64,000 bases of DNA from an uncultured Bacteroidales bacterium (GTDB taxonomy: Bacteria > Bacteroidota > Bacteroidia > Bacteroidales > Bacteroidaceae): positions 1 through 64,000 of the forward strand of contig CACYHW010000006.1 in the NCBI GenBank assembly GCA_902774335.1, in the 5' to 3' direction. The position numbers were made by a program, and so were the translations under genes. Below, in pieces: positions 8,298 to 17,659 of this stretch. The notes beneath the pieces were generated by a model, which was given only the letters and a program-made list of their open reading frames with translations, made no database searches and was not told the origin of the DNA. Position 1 is the first letter of the stretch. Each line of letters begins with the position of its first letter.

Positions 8298-8705
8298 ATG
8301 GCGTCAAAAGAACTGTATACCATACTCGGTGTCGAGGAGACCGCATCGGAATCCCAAATCAGGGAGGCTTACGAGCGCCTGATCGGGCAGTATCCCGAAG
8401 GCACCCCCATGCACTCCCGTATAGTCCAGGCTTATACGGTCCTGTCCGATATGGACAAGCGCGCCGCATACGATGTAACGGGCAAGATCAGGACCGCGCC
8501 CAGACGCACCAGCCGGGTAACCCACGACAGCATCGAAAAGGCCAGATACATACTGAATACGCTGTTTCTGGCAGGAGCAGCCGTAACCACGATCCTTTTC
8601 ATACTCCAGTTAAGCGGCTCACTCACCTCCACCCCCTTCTACTGGGCATGCGGAGTATCGCTGCTTATCAAGATTTCGGAATACATACTCAGACTCATAC
8701 CGTAA
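8298..8705 (+). CDS. Membrane protein with degenerate J domain (no HPD)
   Basis: A 135-residue protein. Residues 4-55 match a J domain (ELYTILGVEETASESQIREA, then AYTVLSDMDKRAAYDV), but the HPD tripeptide needed to stimulate DnaK is absent; the equivalent loop reads GQYPEGTPMH. Two membrane helices follow (about 88-107 and 113-133), with a basic linker between (RTAPRRTSR). A J-like protein without HPD cannot be a normal DnaK co-chaperone; it may be a membrane-tethered adaptor. It sits four bases after the DUF4468 gene and one base before the porin gene, so co-expression is likely. Confidence 0.75.
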   Translation: MASKELYTILGVEETASESQIREAYERLIGQYPEGTPMHSRIVQAYTVLSDMDKRAAYDVTGKIRTAPRRTSRVTHDSIEKARYILNTLFLAGAAVTTILFILQLSGSLTSTPFYWACGVSLLIKISEYILRLIP

Positions 8706-8706
8706 C

Positions 8707-10800
8707 ATGTCATCAGGATCACCGTTCAGATTAGTTCCGGCAGTGCTGCTTACAGCCCTGCTCTTCTGCACGGCACCCTTACGGGCACAGAGCACCCTGT
8801 CACAGAACCAGGATTCGTTCTACGGCGAGACCATGGACGGATTCATGAATGTGGAACCGGGCAAGGACTCCACTGTGGTTGAGCGTACGGTATCCAAGGA
8901 CTACAGCCAGTGGGTAATCAACACCGAGACCGGACTCCCCGAGATGATCGAGCCCGACACCCTGACCCATCTGTTCCATAACGTCCATCTGACCGAGGGT
9001 CTTCTGGGCACATACAGCCATCTGGGCAACATGGGCTCGCCCCGTCTGTCACGTCTCTATTTTGAGCGCGAGGGCAGCGGCGATTTTGTCTTTGACGCCC
9101 CCTATGACTTCTGGATAAAGAATGCCCCCGATTTCCGTTTCACCGACGCCAAGACCCCGCACACATCCATCGACTACTACAAAGGCGGCAACCGCCGTAC
9201 CGGCGAGGAGCGTATCAAGGGCTATTTTGCGGCAAACTTCAACAAGAAGGTAGGCATAGGCTTTGACATGGATTACCTTTTGGGACGAGGCCGATACGCG
9301 AGCCAGTCAACATCCATGTTCGACGCCCGTCTGTACACATACTATCGCGGTGACGTATATCAGATTTACGCCAGCGTCAACAGGGACCAGATCAAGGTGG
9401 CCGAGAACGGAGGAATCCAGGACAAACGCTACGTGACCAACCCGGAGGCTATGGCCGAGGGACGCAAGCAGTATTCACCCGAGGACATGCCTTTCCGCCT
9501 CTATTACAACTGGAACAACATCAAGCGTCTGCAGGCCCTGGTCAACCAGGAACTTACCATCAATACCACAAGGTTCCACACCGACAGCATAGCCGACACC
9601 ATCTATACCTTCAAGGAGACCGTCGAGTTCGCCAAGGTGGCACACACCTTCGAGATGGGACAGCTGCAACGCAGATACATTTTCCATCAGATTCCCAAAG
9701 GGTTCTATGAGCGCACCTTCCTCAAGAACGACTCCATAGACAAGTCGCGTCACTTATATATCACCAACACCCTGTCACTCTCTCTGCTGGAGGGCTCTAC
9801 AAAATGGGCTCTTGCAGGACTGTCGGCCTATGCCCGTTACGAGTATAAGAACTTTGCCATGCCCGACACCCTGGCTGCGGGAACCGAGTTCATGCGCCGC
9901 TACAGCGAGGGTAACTTTATTTTGGGAGCACAGATGGAAAAGGCTCAGGGCGACAACCTGACATTCAGCGCAAACATAGAGAGCACGGTTCTGGGTGCCA
10001 GCATAGGCGACTTTACACTTGGAGGTCAGATACAGCTCCATTATCCGGTACTGGGTACCGATGCCGCCATCGGAGCGTACGGCCGGATGTCGGCACTGGA
10101 CGCCCCCTTCTTCTACGCTAGCCAGCACAACACCTTTGCATGGTGGGACAAGGATTTCAAGAAGGAGTTCCGCACACACTTTGGCGGATTCATCGACATA
10201 GAGAAGACACGCACCAGGTTCCAGCTTGACGTTGAGAACGTGGCCAACTACGTCTATCTCAAGAACGATGGCGGAGTCTATGTAAACGAAGACGGTATCT
10301 CACAGCCCTCCTACCTGATAAACGCTTATCAGCACAGCGGCTCCATACAGGTGCTCAGCGCCTCACTGCAGCAGAACTTCAAAATGGGTCCGCTGCACTG
10401 GGACAACAATATCACATACCAGCTGTCCGGAAACAAGAAGGTCATTCCGCTGCCCGACCTGAACATATTCAGCGACCTCTACTTCAAGTTCGTATACTAC
10501 AAGAGGCTCAGTATAGAGGTTGGTGCCAACGCCATGTTCTTTACCAGATATGACGCTCCCGGATACTGCCCTGCAGTAGGTTCGTACCACCTTCAGAACG
10601 AGACGTTCACCCAGCAGGTGGGAGGCTATCCCCTGATTACCGGATATGTCAACTGCAACCTGCGTTCGGTACGTTTCTACGTCGTTTACTATCATGCCAA
10701 CGACGGTATAATGGACAACCGCGACTCATTCATTGTTCCCGGCTATCCGGCCAATCCCGGAATGCTCAAGTTCGGCCTGAGCTGGACATTATACGATTGA
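8707..10800 (+). CDS. Putative porin (outer-membrane beta-barrel)
   Basis: A 697-residue secreted protein with a signal peptide (about residues 1-27, ending PLRAQ). It has the layout of the Bacteroidetes putative porin family: an N-terminal region (GETMDGFMNVEPG, FFDAPYDFW-like FVFDAPYDFWIK) followed by a long series of amphipathic strands rich in Tyr and Phe, ending FGLSWTLYD. It starts one base after the J-like gene stop. Pore function and substrate are inferred from the family. Confidence 0.78.
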   Translation: MSSGSPFRLVPAVLLTALLFCTAPLRAQSTLSQNQDSFYGETMDGFMNVEPGKDSTVVERTVSKDYSQWVINTETGLPEMIEPDTLTHLFHNVHLTEGLLGTYSHLGNMGSPRLSRLYFEREGSGDFVFDAPYDFWIKNAPDFRFTDAKTPHTSIDYYKGGNRRTGEERIKGYFAANFNKKVGIGFDMDYLLGRGRYASQSTSMFDARLYTYYRGDVYQIYASVNRDQIKVAENGGIQDKRYVTNPEAMAEGRKQYSPEDMPFRLYYNWNNIKRLQALVNQELTINTTRFHTDSIADTIYTFKETVEFAKVAHTFEMGQLQRRYIFHQIPKGFYERTFLKNDSIDKSRHLYITNTLSLSLLEGSTKWALAGLSAYARYEYKNFAMPDTLAAGTEFMRRYSEGNFILGAQMEKAQGDNLTFSANIESTVLGASIGDFTLGGQIQLHYPVLGTDAAIGAYGRMSALDAPFFYASQHNTFAWWDKDFKKEFRTHFGGFIDIEKTRTRFQLDVENVANYVYLKNDGGVYVNEDGISQPSYLINAYQHSGSIQVLSASLQQNFKMGPLHWDNNITYQLSGNKKVIPLPDLNIFSDLYFKFVYYKRLSIEVGANAMFFTRYDAPGYCPAVGSYHLQNETFTQQVGGYPLITGYVNCNLRSVRFYVVYYHANDGIMDNRDSFIVPGYPANPGMLKFGLSWTLYD

Positions 10801-10827
10801 TTGACAAGTTCTTTTCCAAGCTACAAT

Positions 10828-11796
10828 ATGATCAGATGGGGTTTTATCGGATGCGGAGAGGTTACCGAGAAAAAGAGCGGTCCCGCATTTGCAAAGGCCG
10901 AAGGCTCTGCCATCGAGGCTGTAATGAGCCGCGACAAGGCCAAGGCACGTTCATATGCTGAGAGACACAACATCAAGAAATGGTACACCGACGCCATGGA
11001 CATCATTGATGATCCCAACGTCGATGCCGTATATATAGCCACCCCGCCCTCATCGCATGCCACATACGCCATCATGGCCATGAAAGCCGGCAAGCCGGTC
11101 TACATCGAGAAACCCATGGCCCACAGCTACGAAGAGTGCATGAGGATAAACCGCGTATCGCGCGAGACAGGCGTACCCTGCTTTGTAGCCTACTACCGCC
11201 GTTACCTCCCCTATTTCCTCAAGGTAAAGGAACTCATACCCCAGATAGGCAAGCTCATCAACGTACAGATACGCTTTGCCCAGCCCCCCAAGGAGCTGGA
11301 CTACAACAGCACCAGCCTGCCCTGGCGCGTCATCCCCGACATATCGGGCGGCGGTTACTTCTATGACCTGGCACCCCACCAGATTGACATGGTACAGGAG
11401 CTGTGCGGTTGCATTATCGACGCCTACGGACTGTGCAGCAACCGCGGCGGTCTCTATCAGGCCGAGGATACCGTAAGCGCCTGCTTCAAGTTCGAGAACG
11501 GCCTGGTAGGCTCCGGCTCATGGTGCTTTGTGGCCGATGAATCCGCCAAGGAGGACCGCATTGAGCTGATAGGCGACAAGGGCATGATCTGTTTCTCGAT
11601 ATTCACCTTCCAGCCCATAGCCCTGCATGACAGCCAGGGACGCCACGAATTCCAGATACCCAACCCCGAGCATGTACAGTTCCCGCTGGTACAGGCCGTA
11701 GTGGATCATCTGAACGGCAAATCGGTATGCGCCTGCGACGGCATAAGCGCCACGCCCACCAACTGGGTGATGGACCGCATCCTGGGCAAGTTCTGA
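10828..11796 (+). CDS. Gfo/Idh/MocA-family NAD(P)-dependent oxidoreductase
   Basis: About 322 residues. The N-terminal Rossmann motif WGFIGCGEVTEKKSGPAFAK (from residue 3) binds the dinucleotide; VYIATPPSSHATYA and KPVYIEKPMAHSYEEC are the family's conserved blocks, with Lys of EKP in the usual catalytic position. The C-terminal domain contains GGGYFYDLAPHQIDM. An in-frame TTG at 10801 would give a nine-residue extension with no homology; the ATG at 10828 places the Rossmann strand at the start as usual. It acts on a sugar or cyclitol derivative, identity unknown. Confidence 0.9.
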   Translation: MIRWGFIGCGEVTEKKSGPAFAKAEGSAIEAVMSRDKAKARSYAERHNIKKWYTDAMDIIDDPNVDAVYIATPPSSHATYAIMAMKAGKPVYIEKPMAHSYEECMRINRVSRETGVPCFVAYYRRYLPYFLKVKELIPQIGKLINVQIRFAQPPKELDYNSTSLPWRVIPDISGGGYFYDLAPHQIDMVQELCGCIIDAYGLCSNRGGLYQAEDTVSACFKFENGLVGSGSWCFVADESAKEDRIELIGDKGMICFSIFTFQPIALHDSQGRHEFQIPNPEHVQFPLVQAVVDHLNGKSVCACDGISATPTNWVMDRILGKF

Positions 11797-11802
11797 CCCC
11801 AT

Positions 11803-11845
11803 AAAAAAAAATGATTCCGGCCGGTCACCAAGACCAGTCGGAATC
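11803..11845 (-). terminator. Terminator between convergent genes
   Basis: GATTCCG-GCC-GGTC / GACC-AGT-CGGAATC at 11813-11845 forms an interrupted hairpin. The A run at 11803-11811 is the T tract for the minus-strand FadL-like gene. Confidence 0.75.
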
Positions 11846-11863
11846 CATCAAACTATCTCAAAC

Positions 11864-13321
11864 CTAAAAGTTCCAACCAATTGTGAACAAAACCTTGTCG
11901 GTCTTGTAATTGTAGTTCACATCAAAATCCTCAGTATATTCACAAACGTTGAGAACACTGTTTCTCACGCCATGTACGTAAGCCATATCAACATAGAACT
12001 GTGTTCCGTCCCTGTCGGGTGCTGAGCAGTAACCCAGGCCGCAGGTAAAGTACTGTCTCTTACCCAAACGGTCCATCTGGAAATCCATACGCTTAACGTT
12101 GAAATCGGTGTCACCCAGAAACACCTGAGCATTCTCATTGAACATCGGCTCAATCAGATTATAACCTGCACGCAGTGACAGATTGCTGATGTTCTGCTCA
12201 AAGCCGATCTTGAGAGATGAGTAGTCATTATAATCAACAGAGCCCTGACTGTTTATTCTGGTATTGCCCACGGATAATGACGAGCGCTGTGTGAAATGCT
12301 TCTCATACTCCAGGCCGAAGGCTGTCTTGCCCATTGTGACACCGGCGCTCAGATTGAGAGACCAGGGTGATGTGAACTTGTACTCAGTGGACATATTCAT
12401 AGGATCCACGTTGCCGTTGGCATCAGCGTACTGCTCGCCTCTGTAGGCATACAGGTAATCCACATAATCAAAGTCCTGTCTGAAGAAGGTGGGAGTCTTG
12501 ACAGCCACACCCAGGCGAAGTGCCGGAACAGGACGTATTATCATACCGAAAGCCATGTTCCAACCGGAGCCTGTAGCTGTATTCATCTTGTCAACGCTGG
12601 TGGTATCAACCAGTCCGGCAGTGGGTGCCAGCAGATATCGGTCTTCCTGCTCAGCCTTGCCGTAAGAGGGAAGGAAATCGTAGAAATAGCCCTCTGACCA
12701 GGTATCGGTTGAAAGGATTCCAACGGTCCAACCCAAATAGAGCATGTCGGACAGGTTCCATGAGAGGTTGAAATCGTAGGAGTTAATCCTGTTGCGCTGA
12801 TGATCGGAATACTCGCGGTATCTTACATCGGTTACGGTAGTGCCGTCGTAAACGTAGAACTTGTCAAAGTAGTCCATGTAACGGTCCATCTTCTGCAGCT
12901 TGCGGTACGAGAAGGCAAAGTTCATGTAACTGTCGCTGCCGTCATTGCCCGAGAAAACCACCGAGAAATTATCGAAAGCGGCATTCAGGTCCGACTTGCT
13001 GTTATTTGAGTAGAATGTGACACCGTCCTTGAGTCCACGTTTGGCCGATGTAAACAGGGGGTCCGTATTGACCGATGTTCCAAAGAACGAAATGGAAGTG
13101 TTCAGGTCACAGTTATGGTATGTTCCTATACCGGCAGGGTTATGGCTGATGACCGAAGGATCACTGCCTAATGCGCTCATTGCGCCACCCATTCCCACGT
13201 AACGGGCTGTTCCGTTAAGTTCCTCCTCATACAGTTTGGCTGCATCGAAAGATGTCTGTGCCGTAATTGTCGCAAAGCTTGACAAGGAGATAATTAGAAT
13301 TGCTAATCTATTGGTTCTCAT
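11864..13321 (-). CDS. FadL/OmpP1-type outer-membrane transport protein
   Basis: About 485 residues starting MRTNRLAILIISLSSFATIT, a signal peptide ending TAQ. An upstream ATG would add 14 residues without a signal-peptide pattern, so the start at 13321 is preferred. Near the mature N-terminus are GTARYVGMGGAMSALGSDPS and ISHNPAGIGTY, the plug-region motifs of FadL-type barrels that take up hydrophobic compounds. The remainder is beta-strand rich and ends KVLFTIGWNF with a terminal Phe, as expected for outer-membrane insertion. The ligand is unknown. It lies downstream of the Ser/Arg-rich gene on the same strand. Confidence 0.85.
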   Translation of the reverse strand: MRTNRLAILIISLSSFATITAQTSFDAAKLYEEELNGTARYVGMGGAMSALGSDPSVISHNPAGIGTYHNCDLNTSISFFGTSVNTDPLFTSAKRGLKDGVTFYSNNSKSDLNAAFDNFSVVFSGNDGSDSYMNFAFSYRKLQKMDRYMDYFDKFYVYDGTTVTDVRYREYSDHQRNRINSYDFNLSWNLSDMLYLGWTVGILSTDTWSEGYFYDFLPSYGKAEQEDRYLLAPTAGLVDTTSVDKMNTATGSGWNMAFGMIIRPVPALRLGVAVKTPTFFRQDFDYVDYLYAYRGEQYADANGNVDPMNMSTEYKFTSPWSLNLSAGVTMGKTAFGLEYEKHFTQRSSLSVGNTRINSQGSVDYNDYSSLKIGFEQNISNLSLRAGYNLIEPMFNENAQVFLGDTDFNVKRMDFQMDRLGKRQYFTCGLGYCSAPDRDGTQFYVDMAYVHGVRNSVLNVCEYTEDFDVNYNYKTDKVLFTIGWNF

Positions 13322-13393
13322 ATCTTTAACGTTTAGGATTCTACAAAATTGGGTACAATACACTCTTACTGCTGTTTTCAGTCATTCAAATTA

Positions 13394-14986
13394 TCATCTT
13401 CTGGATGAACCTGAACTGCGGGAGCTTGATGCACCTGAGCTGCGGCTGGGAGCACTGCTTGAGCTGCTGCGGCTGGGAGAGCTTACGCTACTGCTGCTAC
13501 GGCTGGGAGCGCTTACGCTACTGCTGCTGCGGCTGCTGCTTGAGCTTGAGCTTGAACTACGGCTTGTGCTGGCACTCGAGCTGCGGCTTGAGCTTGTGCT
13601 GGAGCTGCGGGTAGCGCTGCTGCTGGAACTGCTGCTGCGGCTTGAGCTTGAGGCTGCCGAGCTGCTGCGGCTTGAGCTTGCGCTTGAACTGCTGCGGGTT
13701 GAGCTTGAAGTTGCCGAGCTGCTGCGGCTGTTGTTAGTGGTGCTGCTGCGATCGCTGCTTACGCTGCGTGAAGTAGAAGCGCTGCTCTCGGTGCGGCTGG
13801 GACTGGTGCTGCTGGGACGGTCATATGTAGTACCGGACTGAACAGACCTTGAAGTGGTATTGCCTGATGAGCGTGAAGAGCTTGAGCGGCTTGAGTTAGC
13901 AGGAGCCACGTTCCTTACAGACGAGCTGTTGGTTGACTGTGTTGCACTGCGTGAAGCGTTTGTCGAAGCACTGCGTGATGCGCTTGTTGTAGCACTGCGT
14001 GAAGCATTTGTTGTAGTACTGCGTGATGCACTTGTCGTTGCGCTGCGTGAGGCCGATGTTGCAGTGGTGCTGCGTGATGCGGCGGTAGTTGCATTGCGGT
14101 CGGTTGCTCCGGCTGATCTGCCCGTTGCCCTTGATGCTGTCACACCCGATGTGCGGGTTGCGCTGCGGCTGGCAGTTGCCGATGCCGAGCGGGTGGCGTT
14201 GCGGCTCAGGTTCCTGTCCCATCCGCCGCCGTTAACCTTGCGGTTAGGCACGTAGTTGGAAACCCTGTTGTCAATCACGTATGTGGGACTGTAATAATAG
14301 GTATTGCGGTAGTAGGGACCATAGTACCTTGAAGTGTAGTGCCATGAATCATAATACCAGGGATCGTAATACCAGGAATCATAGTACCAGGGGTCATAGT
14401 ACCAGGGATCGTAATAGTATGTGTGTGAATAGTACCAGTAACGGTCATCAAAGAATCGGTCCCAGTAAACTATATCCCAGATGATGTCATCAACCAGGGT
14501 AAAGTACGGACGGCCGTTGTAACGGAAGCGGTACAGGCGGCGTGTCAGGTAATAATCCTCGACAGCGTCGTTGTAACCCTCGGCATATGAGCTGTTGTCG
14601 TCAACATATACATACTTGGTATTCCTGTCGTCATCGCGGACATAAACAGTGTCATGTATATATACGGTGGGAACGTCGTCCAGGATGGAGCCGTCCTCGT
14701 ACTGTATCTGACTGGTTCCGTATGTATAACGGCGGTTATACTCGTCGGGATCACGGTCAACGATGATCTGGGGGGTAGTGGTAACTACAGGCGCAGCCTT
14801 GGGGGGTACAGGTTCTATCTCGACAGGATCAACTGTAGAAGGTGTACGTGTAACCACTGCTGTGCTGGTAGTGGTCTTGGTACTTGTTGTCTTTCCGCTG
14901 TTACCGGATGAGTACAAGTCATTTCTCTGCGCACCGGCTGTCACTGTGACTGCCATCAATGCCATAAATAATACTGACTTTTTCAT
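13394..14986 (-). CDS. Secreted low-complexity protein: Tyr/Trp-rich block plus long Ser/Arg-rich tail
   Basis: About 530 residues starting MKKSVLFMALMAVTVTAGAQ, a clear signal peptide (cleavage after AGA). An upstream start would add 18 residues before it and is rejected. After a Thr/Pro linker comes an acidic, Tyr-rich region with heptapeptide-like repeats (YYDPWYYDPWYYDSWYYD, about residues 203-228). The last 270 or so residues are almost entirely Ser, Arg, Ala and Thr, first in ASRSATTS-like units and then in SSSRSSS runs. I recognise no catalytic domain. A cell-surface, nucleic-acid- or polyanion-binding role is possible but speculative. Codons within the repeats vary, so the protein repeat is not a recent DNA expansion. 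Confidence 0.8.
   Translation of the reverse strand: MKKSVLFMALMAVTVTAGAQRNDLYSSGNSGKTTSTKTTTSTAVVTRTPSTVDPVEIEPVPPKAAPVVTTTPQIIVDRDPDEYNRRYTYGTSQIQYEDGSILDDVPTVYIHDTVYVRDDDRNTKYVYVDDNSSYAEGYNDAVEDYYLTRRLYRFRYNGRPYFTLVDDIIWDIVYWDRFFDDRYWYYSHTYYYDPWYYDPWYYDSWYYDPWYYDSWHYTSRYYGPYYRNTYYYSPTYVIDNRVSNYVPNRKVNGGGWDRNLSRNATRSASATASRSATRTSGVTASRATGRSAGATDRNATTAASRSTTATSASRSATTSASRSTTTNASRSATTSASRSASTNASRSATQSTNSSSVRNVAPANSSRSSSSRSSGNTTSRSVQSGTTYDRPSSTSPSRTESSASTSRSVSSDRSSTTNNSRSSSATSSSTRSSSSASSSRSSSAASSSSRSSSSSSSATRSSSTSSSRSSSASTSRSSSSSSSSSRSSSSVSAPSRSSSSVSSPSRSSSSSAPSRSSGASSSRSSGSSRR
13397..14205 (-). repeat. Repeat-coding tract for the Ser/Arg-rich tail
   Basis: The plus strand is dominated by GCTGCGGCTTGAGCTT-like words, the reverse of AGC/CGC/TCA codons. 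The 3' half encodes SRSSSS runs, and the 5' half a loose ten-residue period based on SASRSATT. Confidence 0.85.
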
Positions 14987-15083
14987 AACCGTATCTTTTT
15001 GTGGTTTCTTTCTGATGCAAAAATAACATGGTAATATCACCCTGGGTGCGGAAAATTCCTAAAAGGGAAGGGGGATTTTCCTA

Positions 15084-15125
15084 TAATTGAGAATTCTCAA
15101 TTCTCACTTCTCAATTCTCAATTTA
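15084..15125. repeat. Heptamer repeat (TTGAGAA type) overlapping the GH25 stop
   Basis: On the minus strand there are two TTGAGAA units, a variant unit supplying the in-frame TGA, another TTGAGAA, then an inverted unit making the palindrome AATTGAGAATTCTCAATT (15085-15102). The last residues LRIEK of the upstream gene are encoded inside it. Confidence 0.92.
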
Positions 15126-15940
15126 TTGAATTCGGCTTCGGAGCCACGGAACACATTAAAGTCCGTATATCCCTCAATCCCCGACACGCTGGCATGGTCG
15201 GTAAACTGCCACATCACCCACTTCTTGTCAGTGCCGGGACGCACCACATAATAGTGAGCCACCCAGAAGGGGTACTCGTCAAAGACCGCGTTGCTGAGGT
15301 GGCGCTTGCGGAACTTGGACGATGCATATATAATAGGTTTGACTCCGTAATGGGATTCCAGAGCCTTGAGGAATACCAACAACTCACGCTGCAACTCGTC
15401 CGATGAGCGGCCTGAGTGCTCCACGTCGACCACCGGAACAAAATCGCCCTTTTGGAGTTTCACGGTATTGATATAGTTCTGCGCCTGTTTCTGGGGCGAC
15501 GCCACAGGACTGTAAAAATGGTATACGCCGCACACAAAGCCCTTGCTTCGTGCATTTCGTATGTTATCGGCATAATCGGGATCGGTAAACGAACTGCCCT
15601 CGGTGGCTTTCATGATGACAAAACGGATGGGATTCTCCTCCGATGAGCGGGCCACCATGTCCCAGTCAATCTTTCCCTGGTGATGCGACACGTCTATTCC
15701 GTAGCACAGGAACCCGGAGGGCAGGCAGACGCCGTACTCCCTTGTGCCGCTGCAGGGACGCATGCGGTACAGATAAGGACGCAGGAACAGGAAATATGCA
15801 CCTACCGATATCAGAGCCAGCAGCGCGAACGTCACCGTCCAGTGGAGCCAGTCGGGCATGACATAAGACGAGAAGGATTTCCGTCCTTTCTTTTTTGGAA
15901 CGGAAACCCTTCTCTTCTTTTTGCCTTTAACGGCGGGCAT
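15104..15940 (-). CDS. GH25-family lysozyme-like muramidase, membrane anchored
   Basis: A 278-residue protein with a very basic N-terminus (KGKKKRRVSVPKKKGRK), one membrane helix (about 31-52) and a GH25 domain from about residue 78. Motifs are YGIDVSHHQGKIDW (catalytic Asp of the first strand), FVIMKATEGSSFTDPDY, GVYHFYSP, FVPVVDVEHSG (the D-x-E pair) and WVMWQFTD. GH25 enzymes cleave the MurNAc-GlcNAc bond of peptidoglycan. The anchored form suggests cell-wall remodelling rather than a secreted toxin. Its last residues and stop come from the heptamer repeat at 15084-15125. Confidence 0.9.
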   Translation of the reverse strand: MPAVKGKKKRRVSVPKKKGRKSFSSYVMPDWLHWTVTFALLALISVGAYFLFLRPYLYRMRPCSGTREYGVCLPSGFLCYGIDVSHHQGKIDWDMVARSSEENPIRFVIMKATEGSSFTDPDYADNIRNARSKGFVCGVYHFYSPVASPQKQAQNYINTVKLQKGDFVPVVDVEHSGRSSDELQRELLVFLKALESHYGVKPIIYASSKFRKRHLSNAVFDEYPFWVAHYYVVRPGTDKKWVMWQFTDHASVSGIEGYTDFNVFRGSEAEFNKLRIEK

Positions 15941-15972
15941 AAAACAGTTGTCTATCTATGTCCCGCTTGTTA

Positions 15973-17619
15973 TTACTTCTTCTCCAGCTGCAGAGTCTTG
16001 GTAGGCTGGTCGCAAACCTCGGTGGGACCGAAGTACTGGATGGGGCCGGGATATACGAAGCATGTCTCGCGAGCCCACTCGGCACGATGCTTAACGAACT
16101 CCTTGAAGGGAGCGCCGTCCAGCTCAACCAGAGCCTTGCGGATAACGGGCTTCATCTCACCGTTACGCTTCTCCATGTTCATCATCATGGTGATAGGTAT
16201 ACCACCGGCAATCCACTGGTCGGCAGGAGCAACGGTGTTCTTGATTGATGACATGTAACCGGTCTTGCCGGCAGCAATCAGCATTGATGCGTTGTAACCA
16301 AGGCTGTAGCAGTAGTCAGCGTCAAAGTTTGACGGAGCGGCGCAACGGCCCTCGTAACCGCAGAAGTGATGCTGGGTAGCGTACTTGCCCAGATACTTGC
16401 CGGTCTTCTTCCACTCAGCGAGCTTAACGCCTACCATATCAGCCAGGAGCTGCTCGGTCTCGATCAGAGATACCTGTACGTTTCCGTGCGGGTCACGCTC
16501 CAGGGCCAACTGACGGCTTACGCTCTCGGGCAGGCTCTGGAAGATTGCAGCGTTCTCCTTGGAGAGCTTGCTTACTATGTACTGGATCTTCTTATCGGCC
16601 TGGATCATGTCGAACTCAGCCTGGTTGGCAGCCAGGACGTCGTTGAGCTCGGCGATAAGCTTCTTGATGGCGGGAATGAACTCGATCAGGCCCTCGGGAA
16701 CCAAAACGGTACCGAAGTTGAGGCCGCGTGAAGCACGGTCGGCAACAACCTGAGCGATGTATGTTACGATATCGTCAAGAGTCTGGTTCTTAGCCTCAAC
16801 CTCCTCACCGATCAGGGTTACGTTAGGCTGGGTCTGAAGAGCGCACTCCAGTGTTACATGGCTGGCTGAACGGCCCATCAGCTTGATAAAGTGCCAGTAC
16901 TTACGGGCTGAGTTGCAGTCACGCTCAATGTTACCGATAATCTCGGAGTAAACCTTGGTAGCGGTATCGAAACCGAATGAGGTCTCAATCTCGGAGTTCT
17001 TAAGGTCACCGTCGATGGTCTTGGGGCAGCCTATTACCTGAACGCCGGCGCCGATAGCCTTGTAGTACTCGGCCAGAACGCATGCGTTGGTGTTTGAATC
17101 ATCACCGCCTATGATAACCAGAGCCTTGATGTCAAGAGCCTTGAGGATCTCCAGACCCTTGTCGAACTGATCCTTCTTTTCCAGCTTGGTACGGCCTGAA
17201 CCGATGATATCGAAGCCGCCGGTGTTGCGGTACTCGTCAATGATATCGGCTGTAAGCTCCATATAGTTGTGGTCAACCAGACCGCCGGGGCCAAGGATGA
17301 AACCGTAAAGCTTGTTGGCGGGGTTGAGCTTCTTGAGGCCGTCAAACAGACCGGCAATAACGTTGTGTCCGCCGGGAGCCTGACCACCTGACAGGATAAC
17401 ACCTGCGTTCAGTGACTTCTTTGCAGTGGCACCCTCGGCCGGCTCAAACTTGAGGTACGGCATGCCGTATGTGTTGGGGAAGAGCTTCTTAACCTCTTCC
17501 TGATCAGCTACTGACTGTGTGGGAGCACCCTCAACAGCCTTCAAAGCACCGCGGAGAGCCTGGGGAAGTTTAGGCTGGTATGCGGCGCGGGCAATCTGTA
17601 ATGCGCTTTTTGTACTCAT
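15973..17619 (-). CDS. pfp: Pyrophosphate-dependent 6-phosphofructokinase
   Basis: A 548-residue cytoplasmic enzyme that interconverts fructose 6-phosphate and fructose 1,6-bisphosphate using pyrophosphate. The N-terminal phosphate-binding motif is SGGQAPGGHNVI, the donor-site motif is IIGGDDSNTNA (Asp in place of the Gly found in ATP-dependent enzymes, the usual mark of PPi use), and CPKTIDGDLK carries the catalytic Asp region. MGRSASHVTLECAL binds the sugar phosphate. The long form of about 550 residues is typical of Bacteroidetes. It stands alone on the minus strand. Confidence 0.95.
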   Translation of the reverse strand: MSTKSALQIARAAYQPKLPQALRGALKAVEGAPTQSVADQEEVKKLFPNTYGMPYLKFEPAEGATAKKSLNAGVILSGGQAPGGHNVIAGLFDGLKKLNPANKLYGFILGPGGLVDHNYMELTADIIDEYRNTGGFDIIGSGRTKLEKKDQFDKGLEILKALDIKALVIIGGDDSNTNACVLAEYYKAIGAGVQVIGCPKTIDGDLKNSEIETSFGFDTATKVYSEIIGNIERDCNSARKYWHFIKLMGRSASHVTLECALQTQPNVTLIGEEVEAKNQTLDDIVTYIAQVVADRASRGLNFGTVLVPEGLIEFIPAIKKLIAELNDVLAANQAEFDMIQADKKIQYIVSKLSKENAAIFQSLPESVSRQLALERDPHGNVQVSLIETEQLLADMVGVKLAEWKKTGKYLGKYATQHHFCGYEGRCAAPSNFDADYCYSLGYNASMLIAAGKTGYMSSIKNTVAPADQWIAGGIPITMMMNMEKRNGEMKPVIRKALVELDGAPFKEFVKHRAEWARETCFVYPGPIQYFGPTEVCDQPTKTLQLEKK

Positions 17620-17659
17620 TTGGTTTATATGTGTTACTTAGATACCTATCATAAAATAA

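Noticed and set aside
13236-14255. Long plus-strand frames opposite the Ser/Arg-rich gene
   Set aside because: Leu/Glu-rich artefacts of the repeated AGC/CGC codons on the other strand; no start signals or homology.
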